The notes beneath the pieces are model-generated. The model ran no database searches. It saw only the letters and a program-made list of their open reading frames with translations, and was not told the DNA's origin. This document shows positions 11,138 to 23,285 of a DNA stretch of 64,000 nt, one piece after another. How positions within the stretch are numbered: the stretch's first letter is position 1; each line of letters begins with the position of its first letter. A program made the translations under genes and the position numbers. This DNA comes from Ricinus communis (lineage: Eukaryota; Streptophyta; Magnoliopsida; Malpighiales; Euphorbiaceae), in contig NC_063262.1 of assembly GCF_019578655.1 (NCBI RefSeq), positions 8,377,582 to 8,441,581 on the forward strand, written 5' to 3'.

Positions 11138-14016
11138 TGTCACGACCCCACCCGTGGGCCCGTGACCGGCACTAGGGAATGGGTAGGCTTAAGACCATCG
11201 AAACCCATAGTAAGCCTGACACTCACTGATTTAAACAAATTTCATCTCAAATTAATATTATTAAAGCCACAATTTATCTTAACAGCTACATTCTACATAA
11301 ATACTTCGGTCTGCCAGAAAAACTAGGCGAGACCTGAAACTCAGAAAATTTACAACTGATACATCTACTATTACTACTGCGGAGAATCTAAGATTTACCA
11401 ATTTACATACCAAACCAAATACATCACCCGATGATGAAGGAGTCGGGTTACTGAATAAGAGTCGCGAGAGGACTAACAGTCACGAATCTAAAAAACAGTA
11501 AAAATGAGACTGTCAGTCTCGAGAGTGAGTTAAAATCAAATAATCTGGGGACTATTGCATTCTTCTTAGAAAACATAGATTGTTCAAATCAGTATATCAA
11601 ACCATGCACGTAAATACAAATCACATTATAATCAAATACCATAATAAATAAATAAATAAAAATATATATTTACTTTTTCGGGACGAGTGGCTCAGTAGAA
11701 CCCTAACCCCAAATTCTAATAGCCTTTCGGCTCTCTTAATCCAACAGGTCTAGCGCTCAGAGAGCAAGCTCGATCAGGGTCCTTACCTCCAGCCTGAACA
11801 CTTGAATTCCAAATAAGCCGGCGCCCAGAGAGCGTTGCTCGATCAGGGACCTTAACTCCGGCAATCAACTGAACTCAGCCCAGAGAGCAATGCTCGATCA
11901 GGGCAAACAAATCCATAATAACCTTATATCCAGGATCATTACCGGTGCACACGCGGTCCTGATGTAACCCATCAGGCGGCATGTTCTACAAGCCACATTT
12001 CCCAAATCGCAATCACCACATTTAATAAATATTATTGTCTAATTAAATCATTCAACCATATCAAAATAACGATTAACAATTTAGAGTAAGACATCATGTA
12101 ACTCGTGAGAAAAAATAATAACGTTTGTATTATTATAACATTACTATAATAATACTTATATTATCTTCAATAATTAATAATCCAGTAAAATTATTTATGT
12201 TGCGATACTAATAACCATATCAAGCATAAACTTCCAAAATAACATATTAAAATCAGAATTAGCAATAGTGCAATGATTAAATGACTTTAACTCACTGAAT
12301 TGGGCGACCTCCTAGCTCTGCTCCGGTGCCTTAGTTGGAGCGAGCCGAACAGACAGATCATCTAGTCACAAAAAACAATTTATCAAAACGATGGAACAAT
12401 TACAATAGACCCTAGGTCTAGACTCCTAGGACTGACTGTCTAAGAATCTCGACTCAGGAACTACCGAAAATTCGGCAGAACCTCCCCTACAACACGAACA
12501 TTACCCCCCGTAAAAACGGGTCCAGGACCTGCCAGAAAAACACTCTAAATATCCAACAATTTAAACAACGGGAGTCGGGTCCCCAAACTTCACTATTTCC
12601 CGACTCCGCCACACAGCACAAAACACAAGGCAGGCAACTGACAGACAATTATTTTTGACTCACAAATATCATCAAATACTCAATATAATCCAATAGACAC
12701 AATTAAACCAAGAATTTCTAAAATTAACGGGCTAAAAAAAATTACCGAGACGCTCGATCGCTCGGTCGACTCGCCTCCAGCCGCCGGAGTCCGATTGACG
12801 ATCCGAACACACCATCGGACTCACAACGACGCGCTGATGATGATCCCTGCTTTCGATTTTCCGATCTGACACCCGATCATCCGGAGAGATTTGCGGACGA
12901 TCTCGACCGTCGATTCGCAAACGAAGCCCGATCACTACGAAACCGGTGCCAATGCGAAGCTTGAGATGGGGAGAGTCGGGATACATCCTCCGATCATCCA
13001 TCCTCCACCGGAGCTCGCCGGAAAAGCCCAAAAATGCGGTTGCCACTCTAAGTTTCACTTTGCCGGATCTTGCAACTCCGGCCACCCCAGTCGCCGCCAT
13101 GCCGGAAGAGAGCCCACGAGGAGCCGATCACCACCCAACTCGCCAACAAGCCCTAGGAACACGCTTTGAATCCACGCCCGCTCTTCTACCCATGCCGCCT
13201 GCTGGCCACAACAAGACGCCGCTCCGTCGGCCAGCTCCGCGCCCGGAGCTCGCCACCGACGCCTGCAGTCCCTCTCTCTCTTCCCGACAGCACTCTCTCT
13301 CTCTTCCTTTCTTCTTCCCCGATTTTCTTTCCTTTCAATATCGACATTTGACCCCTAAACTTTTCCTTATTACAATTTGGTCCCTCAACTTTCTTAATTA
13401 CTTACAATTCCATCCATCAAAATTTCAATTTAACCCCCAAACTTTCCTTTAGCCTTTCAATTAAGCCCTTTACTAATTAATTTGGGCCAAAACCGAATTA
13501 CTGAAAATACACAATTACACAAATACCCCTGACCGACATATTTATTTACAAAAATACCAAGCTCACAAATTTCCATAAAAAATAACATTATACTTTCAAT
13601 CCTTATACCAAAATAAATTTCCAATTTAGTCCTAACACACAATTAAATTAAATAATCAATTTCCAACTTAAAATTTAATACTACTAATCAATTATAATAC
13701 CAATTTTCCCAAAATTCTTTTATAAAAACATCCTTTATAATTTCTTCCAAAATTTTTCAATATATAATTTTACTTATATAAATATGCATTTGGGAAAAAA
13801 ATTGAATAACCAAAATATAATCATTTCTCAAATAGTTTACTTAATTACTCCTTAAAAATCAAACTAATTGGATATAGAAAATAACTCATTTATTTATCTA
13901 ACATGAACATTCAAAATTTGTATTTAAATGATTCCAATTAAACCGAATAAAAATAAAGCTAAAATTAACTTAAATAAAAACTCATTATTAAATATATAAA
14001 AATTCCGGGTGTTACA
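11138..14016 (-). mobile_element. Complete 2.9-kb solo LTR with perfect TSD
   Basis: On the minus strand it begins TGTAACACCCGGAATTTTT (14016) and ends GGTCGTGACA (11138). The 5-bp target-site duplication CAAAG is perfect (11133-11137 and 14017-14021). A second, diverged copy is at 31819-34370 in the opposite orientation. TG...CA termini and a 5-bp TSD identify an LTR; the style resembles large Ty3/gypsy LTRs, but without internal sequence the lineage cannot be named. It contains a CpG-dense core (12730-13300) and a degenerate tandem repeat (11748-11910). Open frames in the core (for example 12946-13452) are not conserved as intact ORFs in the other copy. Confidence 0.9.
11748..11910 (-). repeat. 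Degenerate tandem repeat inside the solo LTR
   Basis: Three near-copies of a motif like GCGCCCAGAGAGC...GCTCGATCAGGGACCTTA at about 11752, 11820 and 11878, spaced roughly 60-70 bp. The homologous plus-strand LTR has the same motif four times at about 33550-33830, with CTGGTCGAGC...CTCTCTAGGCGCC. Confidence 0.75.
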
Positions 14017-14021
14017 CAAAG

Positions 14022-15008
14022 TGTTTGAGGCTTAAAGGCAAAGTCTCTCAAATTTGTGCCAAATTTTGTCATCCAATCTCATCCCTTATCTAACAATAGG
14101 TGTATCTTTTATTTTGGTTTGGATTTTGGTTTTGTTGTGGGGAGGTAACTTCATTTTATAGTAGCAAAAACTAAACGTTCATTTTTTATACATTTTTTAG
14201 AATCAATTGAAATCATGTGTCAATTACAGTTTCACTTTTCCATCTATGTTTTGACTTGAGATTCTTACTTTGTAATGTGTTTTTGAAATTTTGTGAACCC
14301 ATTTCTCCAGCCCGACCCTATCTTGGAGGCATTAATTAATGGTGCTTAATGCTTATTATGAGCTCTAATTTTGGGACAAATTAACCCCTAAATGTTTTAT
14401 TTAGTGTCTTGTAGTTGTATGTGTGCTCAGTGCTCACTGGCAATATATAATTAATTATATATCCATTTTTCTTGGAAGAATAACTCTTTAGTGTTTACCT
14501 GTTAAACTTTGTTCTTTTAGCAAGCCTGTTCAGACACTGGTGAACAATCAGGTAATGCCAAATCCATGCATTATTTTTTAAGTGATTACTCTAATGCCAA
14601 GTGATTTGTCCAATTTATAAGCTGCAACTTCACAATGCAGTCTGCTGAGAGAGAGAGATGTTAATTAGGTGAGATAGCAAAGCTTAATGGGAATTTAATC
14701 ATTGATTAGACACTCCATCAACTCCATTTTGGAGAATTGTCTTGTTTAAAATTGTCTTTTTATACAAAGGACAAATTTAAATGAGAAAATTACAGACACA
14801 AAAGACACCTGAAACCTAAACCAGTTTCTCCTATTTATCAAATTTAGTGCCATCAAGTCAATGGGGTTGGCTGGTTGATAATGGTTAAATCAGTTAATGG
14901 AGTTGGAGTGGGTTGGGTTGGGTTGGCATCTTTGTAGGTAAGCAAGCAAGGTCAGGGTTCTGCATATGCATTGTAACTGTATATGTTACAAATAATTAGT
15001 AATTAGAA

Positions 15009-15058
<50 letters not shown>

Positions 15059-15292
15059 TTTAAAAATAATCAATTAGAACCCTTGTCTCCGTCTTTTCAA
15101 ATAGAAAATATTAAAATTATATTGTTTTACACTCATGTAAAATTATAGAGATTTAGAAATTGTTTTTAAAAATTATATTTATTAAAAACTGAAATTGAAA
15201 TTGATTAGAGTGGAAATTAAATAAATGAGAGAGTGTAAAGCCCAACTAATACCAAATAACTAGAACTTGTCATTTGAATGGTTAATCTTTAC
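14022..15292. other. Intergenic DNA upstream of SABATH copy 1
   Basis: Lower AT bias than the rest, but no sustained open frame. Contains a short GA run at 14647-14658 and the AT microsatellite at 15011-15056. No transposon termini seen beyond the TSD at 14017-14021. Confidence 0.5.
15011..15056. repeat. (AT)23 microsatellite
   Basis: 46 bp of uninterrupted AT dinucleotides, about 750 bp upstream of the first SABATH copy. Likely length-polymorphic. Confidence 0.95.
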
Positions 15293-15812
15293 TCTTATAA
15301 GTTATTTGTATTTCATATTCCTTAATGATATGGAATCTCTAGCAATTGCAACTAATGACGTTGCCAACCACAACAATTGAGCTCCGATAGATTTGTGAAA
15401 TTTCAAAAGGCTTATCCAGCTTCTAGTGTTCTTAGTAATGTCACCCTGTTTTTTTTTTCTCTGAATGCTATTATTAATGCATTCTTTTTTAACAAAAAAT
15501 AAGACTTTATTCAAAAAATAAAAATAGAACAGGATTGATCCAAGGGATTATAGGCTAAAAGAATGAAATCACAACATTTAGGATTTAATAGAAAAAGAAA
15601 ATTAATTTTGAGAGGCTTAAAGATACAATTCATAGAAAGTTGCTTCCAAAAAATTAAAAGTTTGGGGACCAAACTGTACTAAAATGAAGTTGAAGGAACT
15701 CAATTTATTTTTTTCTTATAAAAAAGCGTCAATTCAAACAATAATTATTCGTGGTGCAAGTCTCTATAAATAGAAGCAAACCCAGCAACTGGAAAACACA
15801 GGAAAGAGAGAG
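15293..15812 (+). promoter_or_regulatory. Promoter and 5' leader of SABATH copy 1
   Basis: TATAAATA at 15765-15772 lies 40 bp upstream of the ATG at 15813, so the 5' leader is very short. The block 15293-15660 recurs at 19944-20283 and, from 15368 on, at 48697-49000, including a T-run and GGGATTATAGGCTAAAA. The TATA region and leader are nearly identical to those of the intact gene at 49099-49146. Confidence 0.75.
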
Positions 15813-17990
15813 ATGGAAGTAGTTCGAGAGCTTCACATGAATGGTGGAACTGGAGAGAATAACTATGCTCAAAACTCTTTCCTTCAGGTAATAATAAACC
15901 TCTCTTTATTTCACATGCACGCACATTAATATTAATAACGTGAAAACTGATGTACGAAAAATATACTTTTAGCTCCATGAACAGCTAATATAAATTAATT
16001 ATCTCTTGCATGAAAATGGAGAACATAATTTATTTAACTGATCAGTAATTTAAACTTGATAGGTTTTATTAATTTTCAGCAAAAGGTGATATTCGCGGCA
16101 AAGCCAATAATAGAGAGAGCCGTGACCAATCTCTATTGCAGCAGCTTCCCAGAGAGTATAGCCATTGCAGATTTTGGTTGTTCCTCTGGGCCAAACGCTC
16201 TATTTTCTGTATCTGAAATCATCAGAGCAGTAGAAACGAACTATAGAAAGCTGGGTCATCAATCCCCAGAATATCATGTGTTCTTGAATGATCTCCCAAG
16301 CAATGACTTCAACACTACTTTTAGGTATTTGCCAAGTTTCCAAGAAAAGTTGAAAGAACAAAGCATTGGGCCTTGTTTCTTTTATGGAATCCCTGGTTCT
16401 TTCTATGGTAGGCTCTTGCAACAGCTTGCAATTCGCATATTCTTCTTATAGTCTTCACTGGATTTCTCAGGTACCACTACTTGAACTCAAAATTAGATCA
16501 TATTTTTATATTTAGAATGACTTGTAATGTAGCATACTAAAAGTACAACTCTTAATATAGATATTTACTTTTACTAAGAGTAGATATTATGTAATAATTT
16601 ATTTTTCACTTATTCAGATTCCCGAAGGATTGGGAAGTAACGATGGAAAAATTTATATGTCTAGCACAAGTCCACCAAGCGTGTTGAAAGCGTATTATGC
16701 CCAATTTCAAAGAGACTTTTCTACATTTTTAAAGTGTCGTTCTCAAGAATTAATATCAGGAGGGCGCATGGTATGGACAATTGTGGGAAGAAGAAGTGAA
16801 GATCCATCTAGCACGGATGGTTGCTATTTGTGGGAGCTTTTGGCAATAGCTCTTACTCGATTAGTTTTAGAGGTACAAATATAATAGTTATAAATAGATT
16901 TCACTTTTTGACAAATTTTAGTATATTTTTTTTCCGGACAATGAGATGTATGTGGTTATAAATATTGATAATAAAAAGTATTTCACCATTAAAAATTCTG
17001 GATTCGCAATGATGCAATAATCTTCATTCTCGATCAGCTAGCATTATTATATTGTCCATGGTTGATAACGTGGATTTAGAGTTTAATAAGTCATAATATT
17101 ATTATTTGACTATCAAATCAATTTCATCGGATCAATAACTTTTTAAGCTATGATTAAACTGTCAAACAATAAAGTTAGGAGTTGTTAAGCTCTAAATCCA
17201 CATTGTCTGACTCAGGTCGATAACATGATAATAATGACTAACTGAGATAAAAACTATTGAATCTTTACTAACCAAATTTTTTAACAGAGAAATACTTTCT
17301 TTTATTATGATTTATAATCATATATCTTTTTTTGTCTCAAGAAAACACCACATACTAAAAATTGTCAATGAGTGAAACCACATGATACATTTTTTGTATT
17401 TATCACAATATAATATACTAATTGGCTGCTTAAAAAGTAGACAATCCCATATTTTTTATCTGCACATTTTTGTCTCATCATATTTTTTACACTTCCTAAT
17501 CTTATATGGCTATGTGACATATATAATCTACCACAAAAGAATCAACCTTATATCTAAATCCTTATTCCCAAGTTTCTACTTCCAAAATTATTTACGGTGA
17601 AAATGAATTATGTTAATGATGCAGGGAGTGATAAATAAAGAAAAATTGGACTCCTTCAACGTTCCTTACTTTACACCATCCATGTCTGAAGTGATATCCG
17701 AAATTGAAAAAGATGGATCTTTTCTTATTGATCAGATAGAGCTTTCTGAACAACATTGGAATCCTTATCACGATGAACCTAACATTTCTGAAGCTTTTAA
17801 GAATCCTGGATATAATGTTGCAAAGTATGTAAGAGCTGGGATCGAGCCTCTTATTATTAGTCACTTCGGTTTCGACAAAGCTATTATGGATGAGGTTTTT
17901 GATAGGTACAAGGAAATCCTGAACGAGTACATGGCAAAGGAGAAAAGTGAATTTGTTAATTTAACAGTGTCTGTGATTAAGAAAGAGTGA
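15813..17990 (+). pseudogene. SABATH carboxyl methyltransferase, copy 1 (frameshifted)
   Basis: Four exons: 15813-15887, 16080-16470, 16618-16872, 17625-17990, all with GT-AG introns. Family motifs are clear: [16 protein letters not shown] start, SAM-binding [35 protein letters not shown], and a C-terminal end in SVIKKE. Such enzymes move a methyl group from SAM to small carboxylic acids such as salicylate, benzoate or jasmonate. Exon 2 is 391 nt against 396 in the intact copy: five bases are lost just after GRLL, so the frame shifts and reaches TAG at 16449-16451, removing the active-site HWLSQ region and everything after. The remaining exons are open, so decay is recent. A truncated protein of about 150 aa could still be translated but would lack the substrate pocket. 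Confidence 0.9.
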
Positions 17991-18203
17991 TGAACACACC
18001 TTATAATTGAATGCTGCTATCCAATATGTGGCCATTAGTGTGAGGCCTCTTGGATCTAGTTTCTGGTCCGTTATGTGAGAATTTGGATTTTCTCATCCTT
18101 TATGTTTAGTTGCATCTGTGTGTTCTTAGGGGTTTTTCATTTTGGGTGTAATGGGTTTCGAACTGTTTAGCTCCCATTAATCATGTCTTTCCCCTATTTG
18201 ATT

Positions 18204-18209
18204 AATAAA
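18204..18209 (+). terminator. Poly(A) signal of SABATH copy 1
   Basis: AATAAA about 215 bp after the stop codon, in the context CCCTATTTGATTAATAAAA, which is conserved after the intact copy (51601-51606). Confidence 0.6.
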
Positions 18210-18426
18210 ACACTTAAATATTATCAAAAACAAAAATGAGCTGAAGTTGTATCTGCGATTACTAGAAGCACGTACATTATGTTGTTATCGGAATCCATGG
18301 GTTACTACTCAAAGATTAAAAAAAAAAAACAGATTTGATATTAATAATATGTTTGGTTGAAATTTATAAAAAAAAAATTAGAAAAATACATGATAGAGAA
18401 ATCTCCTCTATGCTGTAACATGGTTA

Positions 18427-19490
18427 GATACATGCAAGGATGGTTGTTATTTATGGAAGCTTTTGGCAATGGGTCTCAATCAATTAATCTTAGAGGTACA
18501 AATATAACATATTTCTTGGTTGCTTAATAATTAGACCAAATCTCAATGGTTTTCTTAGACAAGTAACTTTAGTTATCCTTCAATTGAAGAAGTAAATAGT
18601 TTGAAATAACTTTGATTATCCTTCAAGTATCTTTCTTAGTATTATATATTACTTGTTTGTTTCATCAAAACTTTTACTGTCTCATTTTTCCTAATCTTAT
18701 ATGGTTATATGATTTATATATTACCTACCACAAAAGAATCGACCTTATATGTTTCTAATACAAAATAATGCAAATTAATTATGTTAATGACACAGAAAGT
18801 GATAGATAAAGAAGAATTTGATTCCTTCAACATTTCTTACTATAAACCATTCATGTTTAAAATGATATCCGAAATTTAAAAAGAAGAATTTTTCCTTATT
18901 GATCAGTTGATGTTTATGAAAACCAATGAATGCTTATCACGATGTATCTAACCTTTCTAAAGCATTATTCATGGCAATGAAGAGGGTAGATAAAGGGAGG
19001 GTATTGTAAAGGGAAGAGAAGGGAAGAAAAGAGAAAAATTTTACTATATTGTTTTTGGTTATATAAAAATAATCACTAAAGAAAAAGAAGAGAAATTAAT
19101 TAATTGTGATTTTTTTATTATAATGATAAATAAAAAAGATAATTAATTAAATTTTAAATTTTTTTCATGAGTTGAAATTTTTAATAGTCCAAATTGAACT
19201 GTAATCAATTTCAACTTTTATAAAGAAAATTGATGAGAATTATTTTCCTTCAATTTTTTTTCCCTCCTAAAAACTTTTATTAGTCAAACACGATTAAAAC
19301 TAATTCTTCATCTATTCAATTTCCTTCCGCTTAGATTATCATCTATTTGTGGGATGGTATAATGTTGCAAATTGTAGAAAAACCTGTTACCATTATCCAG
19401 TAGGGTCTGGACAAATCTATCATGGATGATTTTTTTGATAGGTAGAGCAATCCTCAATGATATGACATGGCAAAGAAAAAGACACTCAAT
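18427..19490 (+). pseudogene. SABATH methyltransferase remnant (exons 3-4), third copy
   Basis: 18427-18495 matches the end of exon 3 (KDGCYLWKLLAMG then a GT splice donor). 18796-18965 matches the first half of exon 4 (VIDKEEFDSFN), with an in-frame stop after MISEI. 19356-19490 matches its second half (GYNVAN, then SIMDDFFDR followed by a stop). Exons 1-2 are absent. The exon 4 halves are separated by about 390 bp of unrelated sequence (18966-19355). The intron is about 300 bp, against about 750 bp in copies 1 and 2. Confidence 0.8.
18966..19355. mobile_element. Possible MITE-like insertion in the SABATH remnant
   Basis: A purine-rich left end (GGGAAGAGAAGGGAAG near 19010) and a pyrimidine-rich right end (TTCAATTTCCTTCCGC near 19316) form imperfect inverted ends. 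TGTTTTTGGTTA (about 19051) faces TTAGTCAAACACG (about 19282). The size of about 370-390 bp, lack of coding capacity and clean split of exon 4 fit a small DNA transposon, but no exact TSD was found. Confidence 0.4.
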
Positions 19491-19943
19491 AATTTATCAA
19501 TTTGATACTATCCATAATAATGAAATATTACCACAATTATTCATCAATAATTGTTAGAGATTCCACATCACTAAAAATAAAAAATATTAACAAATTATAA
19601 GGATAAAGATTTAATTAATAAGATAGTAATAATTATATGGTAGACCCCAATTCATGTAACATCATGGACTACAATTCATAGCACATGCAACATATTTTCA
19701 TTAAATGAAAAACCGTTGTCGTCTTTATTAATGTAATTTTAAAATGTTCATATCTTGCATGTTCATTTTTACTTATTCATTAATACTTTGTTCAATGTAC
19801 ATTAGGATTTATTTTATGTTCATCGCATCTAATTCTTTATTCTTATTGATTCTATATATTATAGTATAATTAAAGATGGATTTTGCTGATTGAACATAGA
19901 ATCATAATTGTGCTCTTTTGAATTTTATTACAATTAAAACTCC
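19491..19943. other. SABATH-array 3' flank, duplicated at 51851-52290
   Basis: Non-coding. The sequence following the third-copy remnant (AGAGATTCCACATCACTAAAA onward) is repeated with moderate divergence after the intact gene, showing that the duplicated unit included this flank. Confidence 0.7.
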
Positions 19944-20285
19944 ATATAAAAGTTGTTTGTATTTCATATTCTTAGTGATTTGGAATCTCTATAAACAATT
20001 GAGGTCAGGTAGAATTGTGAAATTTCAAAAGGCTTGTCCAGCTTCTAATGTTCTTCAGTAATGTCACTCTGTTTTTTTTTTTTTTTTAAAGCTATTATTA
20101 ATGCATTATTTCTTTAACAAAAACTAAGACTTTATTTTGAAAAATAAAAATAAATCAGAATTGATCCAAGGGATTATAGGCTAAAAAAAATGAAATTAAA
20201 ATATTTAGGATTTAATAGAAAAAGAAAATTAATTCTGAGAGGCTTAAAAATATTATTCAATAGAAAGTTGCTTTCAAAAAATTAG
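19944..20285 (+). repeat. Orphan copy of the SABATH upstream block
   Basis: Closely matches 15293-15660 and 48697-49000, including GAATTGATCCAAGGGATTAT and GAGAGGCTTAAAAATATT. It ends at about 20285, before the TATA box and exon 1 would begin, where unrelated Tat-like transposon DNA starts. A further SABATH gene unit has apparently been lost or displaced here. Confidence 0.8.
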
Positions 20286-20592
20286 TTTATACAATTCACA
20301 CATTTCATGGATACATTTTGTATTTTATAAATCATAATTTATTTTCTTACTCGCCAATCCTCGCCAAGAATGAAAAACTATTTCCTTGCAGCTCCGACTA
20401 GTTGATATACGTGCTCGAACTGATCCCTCTGAATCGATATTTCTATATATGTCACTAACATTTTTAGGAAAGTCAAAATGATGAAAATGCAAAAGGAAGG
20501 CAAAAAATTACATGGGTAGAGTTGCTCGAGACGAACTCTAGAGGAAAATACTAATATGTGGAGAGACAGTGCCCTACCACACAGAGTGGACT

Positions 20593-22139
20593 CTAATATG
20601 AAGCCATCGGACCTGGAGGAAATGAGACAGCTCCCAGAACCACATTTGATGTAGCCATAGGTGGTGCCTCAAAAGCCGCACCAGGAGATGAGCTTGCAGC
20701 ATGTGAAGGTCGGCTCCGTTGAGAAGACCGTCCTTCAGTTGGCTTTTGGATAGTAGGGCCCTGGCAAATAAATAATCTTAGAAAATATCCAGACAACAGT
20801 GTCGTTACTGAGAAGTAAAGTCTCCAACAGCTGAAGGATGAACGAAGTATAATCAATCAGCCATGAATGGAAGGTAGAATCCGCAAGCTCATCATACCCG
20901 TTCAGGCACTCCGCCAGCTCTTCTCCAACAAGATCCGTTGTCTAAAACATGGAGCGGGGAGGAGATAATGGGACTCGGCGTCTGTTGGGACCACGCTCCT
21001 AATCGTAAATCCTTTTGCCAAGGTACTAAGCCCAATAGGCGAGCCTAGCCAGCAGGATCCTTTTCTACTCGAGGTTAGCCGTGGATAGCATATAAGGCTC
21101 CTACTAGTCGCACTCTCCCATCCAATCGCTCTGGATCTGTAAACTAGAGAAGGTAGGCCATGATATAAACAAAATTATAAATTTAACTAATGAATTATGT
21201 TTACCATGTCCCAGGTCAGGCTATTGATCCACGTACGATGCATGTGAACCTATGACCACTCCCAAGCAACCGTCCTACTGGATCCCCAGCAGCTCAAGCG
21301 AACGAAAGCTCGTGAGATGCAGATGGGTTGTGACTCCACCAAGAGGCCGAACTCCAAGGTCCAGACCTGTAAAAATGAGGAATCAACACATATGATAAAA
21401 AAGTAACTATAAGAAAAGAATCAAGATGACTTATGTGGACCGCGTGCTAGAAGCCGTAAATCTTCTTGCCACCACAGACAGTGATGTCCATCTACTGATA
21501 AAGGTACGCGAGGGTGCCGAACCCCAAGTCATAAGATGAAACCTGGTCTAAGTCTCGTAGAGGTGCTAGATAGTGAAAAATCAGCGAGTTCCCAAAGTCG
21601 CTGAACATAATAATACCAGAAAGATACACCAAGAAAGCTTGGGCCATCTGGTCAACCTCCCGAGAATTTCAAGGAATGAAGCCCCGGTAATGGAGTGGGA
21701 TACACTGATAAGCTATGCACCTCACATTCTTGAGCATCGGTCAAAATCCTAGTAGGTCAATAATGAAGCGCTCTCGAGCCTCGGGACACTAGTAATGGAT
21801 TGCATCGTTAATAGACACAGATGTGCCAGAGAATTCGATGCCGGTGATAGTCGAAAATACAAGGGGAGAAAGAGTTAACTCACCAACGGGGATATGAAAA
21901 GTATGTTTCGTATCCATCCATCTCTCCAACAAGGCATAAATCGAAGAGTGATCAACACTCCCAGTGATAGAAAGGAGTATGGCCACGAAATGGCGGAAGC
22001 CAATGTCCCCAATCCTGGCCTGAACCGAGCTAGGTAGCTCGTCAAACCACTCTCGTGCACCATAGAATTGGTTGCCAAATCGGCTTGGTACTATGTCACC
22101 TTGGAAAGAAAAAGCCAAGTATTTAAGTATCACATGCAT
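20593..22139 (-). pseudogene. Plant mobile domain (PMD) protein, antisense in Tat-like element
   Basis: The frame 22139-21789 reads as a plant mobile domain (PMD, MAIN/MAIL1-like): a GFRHF motif, LLERWMDTKHTFHIPVGELT and a TGIEF segment, matching the family pattern of 'L(V/L)ERW..ETHTFH(L/M)P.GE(M/L)T'. Further down on the same strand, across stops, come FLVYLSGIIMFSDFGN and HYLAPLRDL (about 21650-21550), also PMD hallmarks, then a Trp-rich stretch near 21370-21200. The frame 20856-20593 is Ser/Pro-rich and may be the C-terminal tail. PMD genes are known to be spread by transposons, and some Tat elements carry an extra antisense ORF before the 3' LTR. Stops throughout indicate a pseudogene; introns are possible. 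Confidence 0.7.
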
Positions 22140-23084
22140 ACAAAAGTCTATGAGGAGGTAAATATGTGTCTATCCGATGATTATTTTCATGAAAAAACCC
22201 TAAAGCACCTTGTCTGGCCTGTGTACAACTATTCGCGCTGTGTAGTGCTGAATCAGTAATATATAGTGCCATTCGAAGACTACATACAAATGATCGTTTG
22301 TTGTATATATAGGTTGGTATATAGGTTAGGGTTTTTGGCCATTCTTAATTCTTACACCAATTTGCATATATTTTGAGTAATTAATATGCATATGAGTTTC
22401 TAAGTTGTAGAAAACAAGTTTAGATTGAGAAATTACCTCTTCAAGGGCTCGAAAAGCGTGATCTGAGCTTAATTTTGCCAAAAGAGAAATCTCCTCTCAT
22501 TTCACAAGCCCAAGGTCATTTTGATAAAAAATCGGAGTGGTAAATTTCCAGTTTGGTACGACTAGGGTGCGTTCAGTAAGTCTAAAAGATGAACTCGCCA
22601 TTTGGAGACTGATTTTGTGAAAATTGGTTAAGAAATAAGCAAGAAATCAAAGAAAGAGCAAAAGAAGCTTTAGAGAGAAACTAAGCAAGTGAGTAGGTAA
22701 AAGAAAGAAGAATGGATAAGCCTATGTATATGTCCTAAAGAAGGGCATAAATGTCATTTAGGTCCCTAACCTGCCTAAACTGGATTTCAATCCAAAAGTC
22801 CATATAAGTCTGTGGAAGACACATAGAAGTATGATTGACACCTTGAGGCGAAGTTTTTGAGAAAGTTACGAGTTTGGTCCTTAACTTGTTAAAATTATAT
22901 TTTGGTTCCTCATAGGCCAAATGTTAGTATATTTCGAAAATCATTAGAACAAGTCAAATTGTGCCCTGAGGTGGGAAGTTTCAAACTAAGTACCTGAAAG
23001 TGGAAAATTACCAAAATAACCCAAATCCGAAATTATTTCCTAGAATGGAAAGTAGCTAGAGGGAAGTATCTGCAATTACCAATT

Positions 23085-23285
23085 CAACGAGCATAGCTCC
23101 CAATTCTAACGGGCATAATTTCCCAAGCTAGCAAAGTCCTCAAGACGTAAGCAGGTGAAATCCTCAAATTCAAGCAGGCTAAGTTCTCAAACCTAGTGGA
23201 GTGAAATTGACAATTTCCCTATAGAGTGAAGTACTAAGTAGGTGAACTCCTCAACCCGAGCGGGCGTGGCCCCACATCAAGTCAT
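23085..23285 (+). repeat. Degenerate minisatellite before the Tat-like LTR
   Basis: Imperfect units of roughly 25-30 bp on the theme CAAGCGGGCGTAGTCCTCAA. The same array occurs upstream of the LTR in copy A (about 5815-5995), so it is part of the element. Confidence 0.6.

Noticed and set aside
12946..13452. 168-aa open frame and overlapping frames (12732-13100 minus, 12891-13169 plus) as host genes
   Set aside because: They lie in the CpG-rich core of a solo LTR, overlap on both strands because stops are rare in GC-rich DNA, and are not intact in the second copy of the LTR.
16056..16451. Intron-derived start MIGFINFQ as the beginning of a separate 131-aa SABATH protein
   Set aside because: The first eight codons come from the intron before the AG at 16078-16079; the intact paralogue shows the proper exon 1 with MEVVREL at the same distance.
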